Source: Schwartzia succinivorans DSM 10502 | GTDB taxonomy: Bacteria > Bacillota > Negativicutes > Selenomonadales > Selenomonadaceae | Assembly (NCBI RefSeq): GCF_900129225.1 | Contig: NZ_FQUG01000013.1 | Coordinates: 1-36,429 of the forward strand | DNA: 36,429 nucleotides | Reading direction: 5' to 3' | Shown: piece by piece, positions 1 to 7,548 of the stretch | Numbering within the stretch: the first letter of the stretch is position 1 | How the letters are laid out: every line of letters begins with the position of its first letter | Made by a program: the position numbers and the translations under genes | Notes under the pieces: model-generated | The model's input: the letters and a program-made list of their open reading frames with translations, nothing else | The model's database searches: none | Told to the model about the DNA's origin: nothing

Positions 1-147
1 CATCTAAGCGTGAAGCCTGCCTTAAGATGAGGTTTCTCACAGCACAAGCTGGTAAGGCACCTTGAAGACGACAAGGTTGATAGGTTGGGAGTGGAAGTCC
101 CGTGAGGGATGGAGCGGACCAATACTAATATGCCGAGGGCTTGACTT
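1..147 (+). rRNA. 23S ribosomal RNA, 3' end (partial)
   Basis: The first ~147 bases match the conserved 3' end of bacterial 23S rRNA, including the terminal block that reads GACCAATACTAAT followed by a GAGGGCTTGACTT-type end. The 5' part lies outside the window. The exact mature end is estimated by comparison with other Firmicutes. The 5S gene follows after about 65 bases, as in a normal 16S-23S-5S operon. Confidence 0.95.
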
Positions 148-212
148 ACAAGACTAAAATGTTCGAATCTTCTTCTGTATAGTTTTGAGAGAGCAATCTC
201 TTAACAAAATAT

Positions 213-330
213 ATCCGGTGGTGATGCCTACGTGGTTCCACCTGTTCCCATTCCGAACACAGTAGTTAAGCACGTAAAGGCCGAAAGTACTTGGCTGGAG
301 ACGGCCCGGGAGGATAGGAAGCTGCCGGTT
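213..330 (+). rRNA. 5S ribosomal RNA
   Basis: Length (~118 bases) and conserved blocks (CCGGTGGTGATG at the 5' end, CCATTCCGAACACAG in the middle, GCTGCCGGT at the 3' end) identify 5S rRNA. The two ends pair to form helix I. It closes the rRNA operon whose 23S end starts the window and is followed at once by a strong terminator. An open reading frame that begins inside this gene is only the upstream extension of the chemoreceptor frame. Confidence 0.95.
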
Positions 331-337
331 AAAATGA

Positions 338-368
338 GCGATACACCTTTTGGTGTGTCGCTTTTTTT
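338..368 (+). terminator. Rho-independent terminator of the rRNA operon
   Basis: A 10-bp stem (338-347 with 352-361, one G-T pair) closes a TTTT loop and is followed by seven T residues. It sits 8 bases after the 5S gene. Confidence 0.93.
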
Positions 369-462
369 ATTGAAAAAACATAATATATTTTTCTGTAAGC
401 AGGATTATTATATGTTTTGGAGAAATATATTAGAGAAATATGAATTTTTGGAGGTGGAGATT

Positions 463-2502
463 TTGGCAGACGATAATAAAAAACAAAAAGAGAGCGCCAG
501 GACCGTCAAAACAGAGATTTTGATGTTTGTCCTCCCTATTGTGGCCGCAGGCTTGATTATTTTGTCCGGTGTCGTTTTCAAGTACATGGGACAGTCCTTT
601 GAGGATCAGCTGGTCACTAGCTCGCTTAGTACGGCATCCGAGGTAAGCGAGGGTGTTTCGGCTTGGCTGGATGCCCGTATGCTTGAAACACAGACTGCCG
701 CGTCTCATCCGGCAGCAAGAAATCTTGATGCGGATTTGATGAACCGGAACAATCTGAACCGTCTCAAGCTGATGAACAAGGTTTATCCGGGAGTTTACGA
801 CAGCGTCAGCTGGGGCCCTTTTGACGGCTCCGGCGTTTTATACGGCGAAACGAAATCCGGATTCAAGGAAATGCATAATGCGGATAAGGCCTGGTATAAA
901 CAGACCATGACGGGCACGCAGGATTCGTTCATGTCGTCGCCTGTTATTTCCCAGGCAACGGGAAAGATTATTGTCAATTCCATTGCTCTGGCTAAGGATG
1001 AGAATGGCAAGAATAATGCCATGGTTCTTGCTGCGATTTATGTAGATGCAGTGATGGACAAGGTCGATAAATTGAAGTTTGGCGCGGACGGATACAGCTA
1101 TCTTGTTTCCAAAGAGGGTACTTATATTGTAAGCCCTGACAAGGAAGCAATTATGAAGAAGAAAATAACGGAGGAAAGCGACCCTGCCATTAAGGAACTG
1201 GGCAAGAAGATGCTTTCCGGGGAGCATGGCGTATACCGCTTCAAGCTTAACGGCAAGGATATGATTGCATTCTATAATCCTATCAAGGCAACCGGTTGGG
1301 GCATGGCTACCGTCGCGTATGAGGACGAGCTTTTCGCGCCGGTGTTCAATGCGCTCAAGATTATGATTGGCATTTCCGTTGTTCTTCTGATTCTGATTTC
1401 CGTGGCGATTCTCTTTACGGTCAACAGGATTATGAGTCCTATGGATATTATGATGGACGAGATGCGTCATCTTTCAACAGGCGATTTCAGAAAGCGCAAC
1501 AATGTGGTGGATTCTTCCAACGAGCTTGGTCTTTTGGCAGAGGCCGTTGAGGATATGCGTGCCGGTGTAAGCAGGGTTGTAAGCCGCGTAAATGAATCTT
1601 CTACCAATCTGTCTGCGGCGGCTGAAGGCCTCAATACTACAGCGGCGCAGTCGGCCTTGGCTTCCAACCAGATTGCGGATTCCATTATGAAGGTCGCGCA
1701 GGGAACACAGGAGCAGCTTTCAGCGGTAGGCGGTACATCAGAATCCATTGAACATCTGAATGATACTATTCAGCATATCGTTGTAACAGCAGATGCTGCT
1801 GCATCGCAGGGCCTTGAAGCGGCTGATGTTGCCCGTGAAGGCGGACAGACACTTGAAGAAGCGATCACGCAGATTAAACGTATTGAGACATCTACGCTGA
1901 AATCCACCGAGGTCGTAACCGCGCTTGGCGAACGTTCTGCGGAAATCGGGCAGATTATCGATACTATTACGGGAATTGCGGAGCAGACGAATCTTTTGGC
2001 TCTTAACGCGGCTATTGAGGCAGCCCGCGCAGGCGAGCAGGGCCGAGGCTTCGCGGTTGTCGCGGAAGAGGTAAGAAAGCTTGCCGAGTCCTCCCGGGAG
2101 GCGGCTCAACAGATTGCGGACCTGATAGAGGTAACCCGCAAGGATACGGAGGAAGCTGTTGCGGGAATGCAGCAGAGCAGCAAAGACGTACAGGTCGGCG
2201 CGAAAAACATCATATCCATGGGCGAGGCATTCCGCAGGATTATCGATATTGTCGGTAAGGTTTCCGAGCAGGTTGATGGAATTTCGAAGGAAATCAGCGG
2301 GCTTGCAAAGAATGGAGAGGATATTGTCGAACATATGCGTGTAATCAGCAAATCCAGCAGCGGAGCGGCAGAGGAAGCGCAGACAGTTTCGGCGGCAACG
2401 GAAGAGCAGTCCGCGTCCATCGACGAGATTGCCAATGCCAGCCACCGTCTTGCAGAGATGGCAGGAGGCCTGCAGCAGGAGGTTCAGAAATTCCGCCTCT
2501 GA
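463..2502 (+). CDS. Methyl-accepting chemotaxis protein with Cache-type sensor
   Basis: Transmembrane chemoreceptor of 679 residues that would pass an extracytoplasmic signal to the CheA/CheW array. In order: a short lysine-rich cytoplasmic N-terminus; TM1 at about 18-40; an extracytoplasmic region of about 250 residues with Cache-like features ([33 protein letters not shown]); TM2 at about 300-322; HAMP; then a long coiled-coil signalling domain whose hairpin tip reads [20 protein letters not shown] (about 506-525). No C-terminal CheR-binding pentapeptide is seen. The TTG at 463 is chosen because GGAGGTGG lies 6 bases upstream; an in-frame ATG at 412 has no good ribosome site, and the frame further upstream runs into the 5S gene. 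The ligand is unknown. Confidence 0.93.
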   Translation: MADDNKKQKESARTVKTEILMFVLPIVAAGLIILSGVVFKYMGQSFEDQLVTSSLSTASEVSEGVSAWLDARMLETQTAASHPAARNLDADLMNRNNLNRLKLMNKVYPGVYDSVSWGPFDGSGVLYGETKSGFKEMHNADKAWYKQTMTGTQDSFMSSPVISQATGKIIVNSIALAKDENGKNNAMVLAAIYVDAVMDKVDKLKFGADGYSYLVSKEGTYIVSPDKEAIMKKKITEESDPAIKELGKKMLSGEHGVYRFKLNGKDMIAFYNPIKATGWGMATVAYEDELFAPVFNALKIMIGISVVLLILISVAILFTVNRIMSPMDIMMDEMRHLSTGDFRKRNNVVDSSNELGLLAEAVEDMRAGVSRVVSRVNESSTNLSAAAEGLNTTAAQSALASNQIADSIMKVAQGTQEQLSAVGGTSESIEHLNDTIQHIVVTADAAASQGLEAADVAREGGQTLEEAITQIKRIETSTLKSTEVVTALGERSAEIGQIIDTITGIAEQTNLLALNAAIEAARAGEQGRGFAVVAEEVRKLAESSREAAQQIADLIEVTRKDTEEAVAGMQQSSKDVQVGAKNIISMGEAFRRIIDIVGKVSEQVDGISKEISGLAKNGEDIVEHMRVISKSSSGAAEEAQTVSAATEEQSASIDEIANASHRLAEMAGGLQQEVQKFRL

Positions 2503-2538
2503 TATGACAAGGTTTACAATAGGAAGCTAGTTCAAAAC

Positions 2539-2580
2539 GCCAATGGAAAATTTTGTCTGCGGACAGATGCTTCCGTTGGC
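2539..2580 (+). other. Nested RNA hairpin between two chemoreceptor genes
   Basis: A 10-bp outer stem (2539-2548 with 2571-2580, one G-T pair) encloses a second 6-bp stem (2554-2559 with 2564-2569) capped by CGGA. No T-tract follows, so it is not a classical terminator. It lies 37 bases after the first receptor gene and about 145 bases before the short receptor gene. It may be an mRNA processing or stability element or part of a leader. Confidence 0.45.
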
Positions 2581-2725
2581 ATTATTGGCCAGCATGAGAG
2601 ATTTATTAAACTTTACACGCTATAAATTAGTTGATAACCTATTATTGCTTTTTATGGCTGTTTAAGCTATCATTAAATGTGCAGAACATCTTCGGGACGA
2701 AGTTAAATTGGGAGGATGAGATAAG

Positions 2726-3238
2726 ATGGCAGGAACAGAAAACACAGAGCTGGTAAATTCCATAGAGGAAATTGCCCGTTCCACACAGACTGTCTATCAG
2801 GCAGTCGAGCAGGTCGCAACGAGTGCCGGGGAGTTGGCAAGAGCAGGGCAGGCTTCCATCAAACAGGCGAAATTTTTGCAGGAGCGCAACGCTGATACTA
2901 TTAAGGTCATTGATTTCATTACGAATATTGCACAGCAGACAAACCTTCTCGGATTGAACGCTGCAATTGAGGCAGCGCGCGCAGGTGAGCAGGGACGCGG
3001 CTTTGCTGTTGTCGCTGAGGAAGTAAGAAAGCTGGCCGAGCAGTCCCGTGAGGCGACGGAAAAGATTCAGGCAACGCTTATGGAAATGAATAAGGCCGTA
3101 GAGGAAATCTCGAGGTCTATTGAGACGACCGGTGCAATCAGTCAGGAGCAGGCGGCTTCGACAGAGGAGATTACGGCAAATCTTTCGCGCGTGACCAAGG
3201 CAGCGGAGGATCTCAAGGCAAAGGTGCTTAACGGCTGA
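2726..3238 (+). CDS. Short soluble methyl-accepting chemotaxis signalling module
   Basis: A 170-residue protein made almost only of an MCP coiled-coil hairpin. The conserved tip reads [20 protein letters not shown], followed by [20 protein letters not shown], with about 70 residues on each side. It has no transmembrane segment, HAMP or recognisable sensor domain, so it should be cytoplasmic. Chemoreceptor signalling domains are usually well over 200 residues, so the helical arms are shortened. GGGAGG lies 11 bases upstream of the ATG. It follows the full-length receptor by 223 bases and is followed by the tRNA cluster. It may be a cytoplasmic receptor that signals through a partner, or an array modulator; its input cannot be told from sequence. 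Confidence 0.88.
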   Translation: MAGTENTELVNSIEEIARSTQTVYQAVEQVATSAGELARAGQASIKQAKFLQERNADTIKVIDFITNIAQQTNLLGLNAAIEAARAGEQGRGFAVVAEEVRKLAEQSREATEKIQATLMEMNKAVEEISRSIETTGAISQEQAASTEEITANLSRVTKAAEDLKAKVLNG

Positions 3239-3270
3239 AACAAAGCCTCTGCCGCATAAAAAGAAATGTG

Positions 3271-3299
3271 TTGACAAAAATTACTGTGCCCTGTATACT
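3271..3299 (+). promoter_or_regulatory. Sigma-70-type promoter of the tRNA cluster
   Basis: A perfect -35 TTGACA (3271-3276) and a TATACT -10 (3294-3299) are separated by 17 bases, about 80 bases upstream of the first tRNA. Confidence 0.88.
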
Positions 3300-3378
3300 G
3301 TTGTTCTGTGAGTACCACAATGGTTTACGGGGCACTCATTTTATCCGTTATTAATGGGTAAATTTTACTAGTTTTTAT

Positions 3379-3454
3379 GGTTCACTAGCTCAGTTGGCAG
3401 AGCACCTGACTTTTAATCAGGGTGTCCCGGGTTCAAATCCCGGGTGAGCCACCA
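3379..3454 (+). tRNA. tRNA-Lys (anticodon TTT)
   Basis: Cloverleaf with 7-bp acceptor stem GGTTCAC/GTGAGCC, anticodon stem CCTGA/TCAGG around loop CTTTTAA, and T-arm CCGGG-TTCAAAT-CCCGG. The CCA end is encoded. First of four tRNAs in one transcript. Confidence 0.96.
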
Positions 3455-3455
3455 T

Positions 3456-3530
3456 GGCGCCATCGTCAAGTGGTTAAGACACCGCCCTTTCACGGCGGGT
3501 TCGTGGGTTCAAATCCCGCTGGCGTCACCA
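3456..3530 (+). tRNA. tRNA-Glu (anticodon TTC)
   Basis: Acceptor GGCGCCA/TGGCGTC with one G-T pair, anticodon stem CCGCC/GGCGG around CTTTCAC, T-loop TTCAAAT, encoded CCA. Only one base separates it from tRNA-Lys. Confidence 0.96.
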
Positions 3531-3561
3531 TGTATTTACGCATCCTCGGATGCTTTATATT

Positions 3562-3639
3562 GGCCCGGTAGTTCAGTCGGTTTAGAATGCCGCCCTGTCA
3601 CGGCGGAGATCATGGGTTCAAGTCCCATCCGGGTCGCCA
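3562..3639 (+). tRNA. tRNA-Asp (anticodon GTC)
   Basis: Acceptor GGCCCGG/CCGGGTC, anticodon stem CCGCC/GGCGG around CTGTCAC, T-loop TTCAAGT, discriminator G and encoded CCA, as expected for tRNA-Asp. Confidence 0.96.
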
Positions 3640-3643
3640 TTTT

Positions 3644-3719
3644 GCCTCGGTAGCTCAGTTGGTAGAGCAAAGGACTGAAAATCCTTGTGTCAGCGGTTCG
3701 ATTCCACTCTGAGGCACCA
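3644..3719 (+). tRNA. tRNA-Phe (anticodon GAA)
   Basis: Acceptor GCCTCGG/CTGAGGC, anticodon stem AAGGA/TCCTT around CTGAAAA, encoded CCA. The T-stem AGCGG/CCACT carries a C-A mismatch at its central pair, unusual for an otherwise regular tRNA. Confidence 0.94.
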
Positions 3720-3761
3720 TTTAACACAGGATGGATCACGGGAGAACGTGATCGTTTGAAG

Positions 3762-3789
3762 GCGGGTCTCTGGGGAGGCTCGCTTTTTT
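3762..3789 (+). terminator. Rho-independent terminator of the tRNA cluster
   Basis: A 9-bp stem (3762-3770 with 3775-3783, two G-T pairs), TGGG loop and six T residues. A second hairpin (perfect 7-bp stem, 3734-3740 with 3747-3753) lies just upstream, directly after tRNA-Phe. Confidence 0.82.
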
Positions 3790-3839
3790 GCAATATGCTG
3801 TGCCGGCAGAAAATATGCCAGGGGGAGAGGAACAGATTT

Positions 3840-4454
3840 ATGGGAAGCTTATCTGAGATGTTTTTGGGATTTATCGCTGATTGGGGTTATTTGGCGGTCG
3901 CTGTGCTGATGGGAATGGAAAATGCATGTATCCCGATTCCCAGTGAGCTGATTCTCGGGTTTGCCGGGTATTTGATTTTTGCCGGGCAGATGACTTTTTC
4001 AGGGGCGCTTTTGTATGGAATGGTGGGCGGTCTTTTGGGCTCATGGTTTGCGTATGAGGTTGGACGTCGGGGAGGACGTTCATTTGTTGATAAGTATGGT
4101 CATTACTTCCTTATAAAGAAATCTCATGTCGACCTTGCACAGAACTGGTTTGATAAATATGGTATCAAGGCTGTATTTTTCAGCCGTATGCTTCCTGTGG
4201 TCAGAACCTTTATTTCTCTGCCGGCGGGTTTTGCGCATGTGGATTTTAAAAAGTTTACAATCTATACGATTTTAGGTTCGCTTCCTTGGACGGCACTTAT
4301 TCTCTGGGCAGGTATGTTCCTCGGAGAAAGCTGGAAGTATCTTTTGAAAATTGGGCATGAGGCTAGCATAGCGTTTGTTGTTATCTGTGTTGTCGGAGCT
4401 GCAGTGTGGTATTTCTGCTATCACAAGAAACAGAAAAAGAGACATCTTAAGTAA
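3840..4454 (+). CDS. DedA-family (SNARE-associated/VTT) membrane protein
   Basis: A 204-residue polytopic inner-membrane protein of the DedA family. Members are linked to lipid scrambling, undecaprenyl-phosphate recycling and proton-motive-force homeostasis. The sequence has the family's acidic motif (GMENACIPIPSELILGFAG, about 25-43) and the arginine motif FSRMLPVVRTFISLPAG, plus four to five hydrophobic segments and a lysine-rich C-terminal tail. GGGGGAGAGG lies 10 bases before the ATG at 3840; the frame is open further upstream but runs into tRNA sequence. It appears monocistronic, between the tRNA terminator and its own terminator. Confidence 0.9.
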   Translation: MGSLSEMFLGFIADWGYLAVAVLMGMENACIPIPSELILGFAGYLIFAGQMTFSGALLYGMVGGLLGSWFAYEVGRRGGRSFVDKYGHYFLIKKSHVDLAQNWFDKYGIKAVFFSRMLPVVRTFISLPAGFAHVDFKKFTIYTILGSLPWTALILWAGMFLGESWKYLLKIGHEASIAFVVICVVGAAVWYFCYHKKQKKRHLK

Positions 4455-4463
4455 AACGTAAAG

Positions 4464-4491
4464 AGAGCGCGCATAAACGGCGCTCTTTTTT
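4464..4491 (+). terminator. Rho-independent terminator after the DedA gene
   Basis: Stem AGAGCGC/GCGCTCT (4464-4470 with 4480-4486), 9-base loop, then a T-run. Confidence 0.82.
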
Positions 4492-4609
4492 ACTGGCGGC
4501 AGAAAAGTTTCTTTTTTGCCTGTGTTGTGGTATGATTAAGGGGTTGTTGGACAAAAACGAAACATAATGGTTTCATATAGAGAAACCGCGGTCATAGGAG
4601 GACGAAATA

Positions 4610-5572
4610 TTGCTTTATCCTTTGTTATTGAAGGCACCGCTCAAGGATTATATATGGGGCGGAAAAAAGCTTAAAACGGAATATAATAAGAAAACGGAAC
4701 TGGAAAATGTGGCAGAGAGCTGGGAACTTGCGTGTCACAGGGATGGACACAGCATAATTCTGAACGGTGAGGCTGCGGGGATGGAGCTGGAAAGCTACAT
4801 TGCATTGAAGGGCGACCGTGTTGTGGGGGCACATGCGGCACGTTTTTCGTATTTCCCTATATTAATCAAGCTTTTGGATTCGGAGCAGGATCTTTCTGTG
4901 CAGGTTCATCCGGATAATGATTATGCGCTCCGTGTCGAAGGAGAGTACGGGAAGACTGAGTTCTGGTATGTTGTTGACTGCGAGCCGGGGGCAAGCCTGA
5001 TTTATGGGCTGAATCGTGAAGTCACCCGTGATGAGCTCAGGCAGCGTATCGAGGATAAGACTCTGCTTGAGGTCTGCAACCGTGTTCCGGTGAAACCTGG
5101 GGATGCTTTCCTGATTGAGGCAGGTACGCTTCATTCCATCGGTGGGGGCATTACTGTAGCAGAGATTCAGCAGAATTCCAATACCACATACCGTGTTTAT
5201 GATTACGGGCGTCTCGACAAAAATGGTAAGCCTCGGGAGCTGCATGTGGATAAGGCGCTTGATGTCGTAAGCCTTAAGCCTTCGCCGAAGCCGTCGGCTC
5301 TGCCTCCGAATCTTCTTTTTGCGGAGTATGACATGAAGCAGCTGGTGTCCTGCGAGTATTTTACTGTGCATGAGTTTAATCTGCACGGACGCTGTCATCT
5401 TTTGTCAGACCGAAGCAGCTTCCAGTCGATTATGGTTCTTGACGGACTTATGGAGCTGGAGTGCCGTACAGGATATGAAACTCTCGAAAAGGGCGCGTCG
5501 GTTTTTGTTCCGGCGGATTATGGTGAGTACTGGATTCGTGGAAACGGAAAGTTCCTTTTGACGACAGTTTGA
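4610..5572 (+). CDS. manA: Mannose-6-phosphate isomerase, class I
   Basis: A 320-residue zinc enzyme that interconverts fructose-6-phosphate and mannose-6-phosphate in the cytoplasm, feeding mannose use or GDP-mannose synthesis. Cupin metal ligands are visible in QVHPDND (His at about 100), GKTEFWYV (Glu at about 117) and AGTLHSIGGG (His at about 175). These are followed by the substrate-binding segment around QQNSNTTYRVYDYGR. The N-terminal KAPLKDYIWGG is typical of the short bacterial class I forms. It starts at TTG 4610, with GGAGGAC placed 6-7 bases upstream. It appears to be a single-gene unit closed by a long hairpin terminator. Confidence 0.93.
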   Translation: MLYPLLLKAPLKDYIWGGKKLKTEYNKKTELENVAESWELACHRDGHSIILNGEAAGMELESYIALKGDRVVGAHAARFSYFPILIKLLDSEQDLSVQVHPDNDYALRVEGEYGKTEFWYVVDCEPGASLIYGLNREVTRDELRQRIEDKTLLEVCNRVPVKPGDAFLIEAGTLHSIGGGITVAEIQQNSNTTYRVYDYGRLDKNGKPRELHVDKALDVVSLKPSPKPSALPPNLLFAEYDMKQLVSCEYFTVHEFNLHGRCHLLSDRSSFQSIMVLDGLMELECRTGYETLEKGASVFVPADYGEYWIRGNGKFLLTTV

Positions 5573-5583
5573 ATGAAATGACG

Positions 5584-5619
5584 AAATACCATGCTTCATT
5601 TGAAGTGTGGTATTTTTTT
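5584..5619 (+). terminator. Rho-independent terminator after manA
   Basis: A long stem (5584-5598 pairs with 5601-5615, two G-T pairs, very small loop) followed by seven T residues. Confidence 0.88.
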
Positions 5620-5664
5620 GATGTTAATTTCATAATTGGGTGCTAGAATGCGATTCATGTTTTC

Positions 5665-5688
5665 ACCTGAACCTTTTAGGGTACAGGT
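5665..5688 (+). promoter_or_regulatory. Dyad upstream of the cytidylate-kinase-like/lrgAB operon
   Basis: Arms ACCTG-A-ACC (5665-5673) and GGT-A-CAGGT (5680-5688) form a 24-bp near-palindrome with a single A-A mismatch. It ends 21 bases before the first start codon of the operon. It could be an operator or a short leader hairpin; no regulator is identified. Confidence 0.35.
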
Positions 5689-5709
5689 ATCATTGAAAGA
5701 AGGATTTAT

Positions 5710-6297
5710 ATGATTATCACATTGGCAAGGCAGTGCGGCAGCAACGGAACACTTATCGGACGGACGCTGTCACAGAGGTACCGGATGCCGCTTTTTGATT
5801 TGCGGGCGCTCACAGAGGCGGGTAAGACGAAAGGGCTTTTGGAGAGGTATCCGGATTTTTTTGCAGAGAGGCCTATGAACAGCCTGCTTTCGGCAATAAC
5901 CCTTTCGGCAGTGCCGGATAATGTCAGAATCGCGGCGAAGGAGATTTTGACAACGCTGCTTCCTGAGGACAATTTTATACTCATTGGCCGCTGCGGCAAT
6001 GTGGTGTATGGCGGACGGGCTGACTGCGTAAGGATTTTCCTTTGCGGCGAGTTTGATGAGCGTGTGAAGGTACTCATGGGGAGGTATAATTTAAGCCATC
6101 AGTCTGCTGAGAAAAAGGTCAGGGAAGCCGATGAAAACAGACTGGCCTATCACCGCTATTTTACAGGAACGACATGGGGGCAGGCAGATATGTATGACCT
6201 TTCAATAAACAGCTGTCGTCTTGGACTGAACCGGACAGAAGCCATTATCGAAAATTACATTGATGATGTGATGACAGGAGAGGTGGCAGCAGAATGA
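5710..6297 (+). CDS. Cytidylate-kinase-like family protein
   Basis: A 195-residue protein of the cytidylate-kinase-like family (AAA/NMP-kinase fold; true substrate of the family not settled). The N-terminus MIITLARQCGSNGTLIGRTL has the family's modified P-loop (normally SREYGSGGREIG-like). The segment ILIGRCGNVV is the usual central motif, followed by VRIFLCGEFDERV and a C-terminal region with the family's NRLAYHRYFTGTTWG block. AAGGA precedes the ATG by 6 bases. Its stop overlaps the lrgA start as ATGA, so the two are translationally coupled. The P-loop is rich in small residues but lacks the canonical GK[ST]; whether it is an active kinase is uncertain. Confidence 0.82.
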   Translation: MIITLARQCGSNGTLIGRTLSQRYRMPLFDLRALTEAGKTKGLLERYPDFFAERPMNSLLSAITLSAVPDNVRIAAKEILTTLLPEDNFILIGRCGNVVYGGRADCVRIFLCGEFDERVKVLMGRYNLSHQSAEKKVREADENRLAYHRYFTGTTWGQADMYDLSINSCRLGLNRTEAIIENYIDDVMTGEVAAE

Positions 6298-6644
6298 AAT
6301 CCTTGAAGCAGTTCGCTGTCATTTTATTCTTTTCATTTATAGGAGAGGCACTGCACGCGCTTATCCCGCTTCCTGTGCCTGCCAGTATTTATGGCATAAT
6401 ACTTCTGTTTTTGGCGCTGCAGCGCAAATGGATACAGTTAAGGGATATTCACGGCATTGTGGTTTTTCTTATTCAGATAATGCCTGTGCTTTTTGTTCCT
6501 GCAGCGGCAGGACTGATTAAATCATGGCCGGTGCTTCAGCCTGCGCTGCTGCCGTACCTTGTGATTACCGTGTTTTCGACGGTTGCGGTGATGGTGGTAA
6601 CGGGACATGTTACACAGCTCATTATCAGAAAAAGCCGCAGATGA
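6294..6644 (+). CDS. lrgA: CidA/LrgA family holin-like membrane protein
   Basis: A 116-residue protein with four hydrophobic segments. The family signature is visible: FIGEALHALIPLPVPASIYGIILLF at the N-terminus, and IMPVLFVPAAAGLI in the middle. LrgA partners LrgB in systems linked to murein-hydrolase export control and, in other Firmicutes, to pyruvate or glycolate transport. It overlaps the preceding gene by 4 bases and is followed by lrgB after 28 bases, giving the operon [cytidylate-kinase-like]-lrgA-lrgB. Confidence 0.92.
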   Translation: MKSLKQFAVILFFSFIGEALHALIPLPVPASIYGIILLFLALQRKWIQLRDIHGIVVFLIQIMPVLFVPAAAGLIKSWPVLQPALLPYLVITVFSTVAVMVVTGHVTQLIIRKSRR

Positions 6645-6672
6645 TATAGAAGACATAGAAGGAAGAATAAAA

Positions 6673-7365
6673 ATGTACGAATTTTGGCATCACTCTTTAT
6701 TTTTTGGAACGCTGCTGACGTTGGCGGCGTACGGTGCGGGCGTGTGGCTAAAGGAAAAATCCGGAAGTCCTCTTTTGAATCCGCTGCTTTCTGCCATTGT
6801 GATTACTATTGCATTTCTGCTTATTTTCGGAATAGATTACGACACTTATTATGATGGAGCGAAATACGTCAGCTATCTTTTGACGCCTGCCACCGTATGC
6901 CTTGCTGTCCCTCTTTATGAGCAGCTTGAAACCATGAAGAAAAACATTACGGCTGTGGTTGTAGGAGTCACGGCAAGCGTAGTAACGAGTCTTACTGTCA
7001 TACTTGTGATGGCGGTCCTGTTCGGCCTTGACCATGCGGGCTATGTGACGCTGCTCCCAAAATCAATCACGACGGCCATCGGCATGGGCGTGACGGAGGA
7101 GCTGGGAGGATATGTGTCTATTACTGTTGCCGTTATCATCGTCACAGGTATCCTGGGAAACATAATCGCCGAGCCTGTATGCAGAATCTTTCGGATAAAG
7201 GAGCCTATAGCCAAGGGCATAGCAATAGGCTCTGCGGCGCACGCCATAGGAACGGTAAAGGCTATGGAAATGGGTGCTGCGGAAGGAGCAATGAGCTCTC
7301 TTGCTATTGTAGCTGCCGGAATACTGACTGTATTTGGTGCAAGCATCTACGCCATGATTTTCTGA
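6673..7365 (+). CDS. lrgB: LrgB family membrane protein
   Basis: A 230-residue polytopic membrane protein of the LrgB/CidB family. Signatures are SPLLNPLLSAIVITIAFLL near the N-terminus, YLLTPATVCLAVPLYEQLE in the middle, LLPKSITTAIGMGVTEELGG, and IGSAAHAIGTVKAMEMG near the C-terminus. It is the partner of LrgA. The ATG at 6673 is chosen over upstream in-frame codons because GAAGGAAG precedes it at good distance and the protein then starts where the family usually does (MYEFWHHSLFFG). A terminator follows. Confidence 0.92.
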   Translation: MYEFWHHSLFFGTLLTLAAYGAGVWLKEKSGSPLLNPLLSAIVITIAFLLIFGIDYDTYYDGAKYVSYLLTPATVCLAVPLYEQLETMKKNITAVVVGVTASVVTSLTVILVMAVLFGLDHAGYVTLLPKSITTAIGMGVTEELGGYVSITVAVIIVTGILGNIIAEPVCRIFRIKEPIAKGIAIGSAAHAIGTVKAMEMGAAEGAMSSLAIVAAGILTVFGASIYAMIF

Positions 7366-7388
7366 GTTGAAAAATATAGTATTGCTTA

Positions 7389-7429
7389 AAAGGACTGCTT
7401 TCGCGTAACTGCGTGGGCAGCCTTTTTTT
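7389..7429 (+). terminator. Rho-independent terminator after lrgB
   Basis: Stem AAGG-(A)-CTGC paired with GCAG-CCTT around a loop that can form a small inner CGC/GCG helix; seven T residues follow. Confidence 0.75.
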
Positions 7430-7469
7430 GAAAAAATTTGTTTTCATTGTATATAGACAGAGTTCTCCG

Positions 7470-7499
7470 TTGACAAACTTTGATTTAATGCATTATAAT
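7470..7499 (+). promoter_or_regulatory. Sigma-70-type promoter of the amino-acid permease gene
   Basis: TTGACA (7470-7475) and TATAAT (7494-7499), both perfect, with an 18-base spacer. The start codon lies 50 bases downstream. Confidence 0.9.
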
Positions 7500-7548
7500 G
7501 TTATTGCTGTAACGCTTTACTGAACTAAAGAAAGGAAGGATGATGTAA

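Noticed and set aside
232-462. Long upstream extension of the chemoreceptor frame starting inside the 5S gene
   Set aside because: It overlaps 5S rRNA and its terminator and has no ribosome site; TTG 463 with GGAGGTGG is the better start.
3444-3793. Open frames on both strands across the tRNA cluster
   Set aside because: They are translations of tRNA genes (the minus-strand one gives the common mis-annotated GASEWNRTADTRIF-type peptide).
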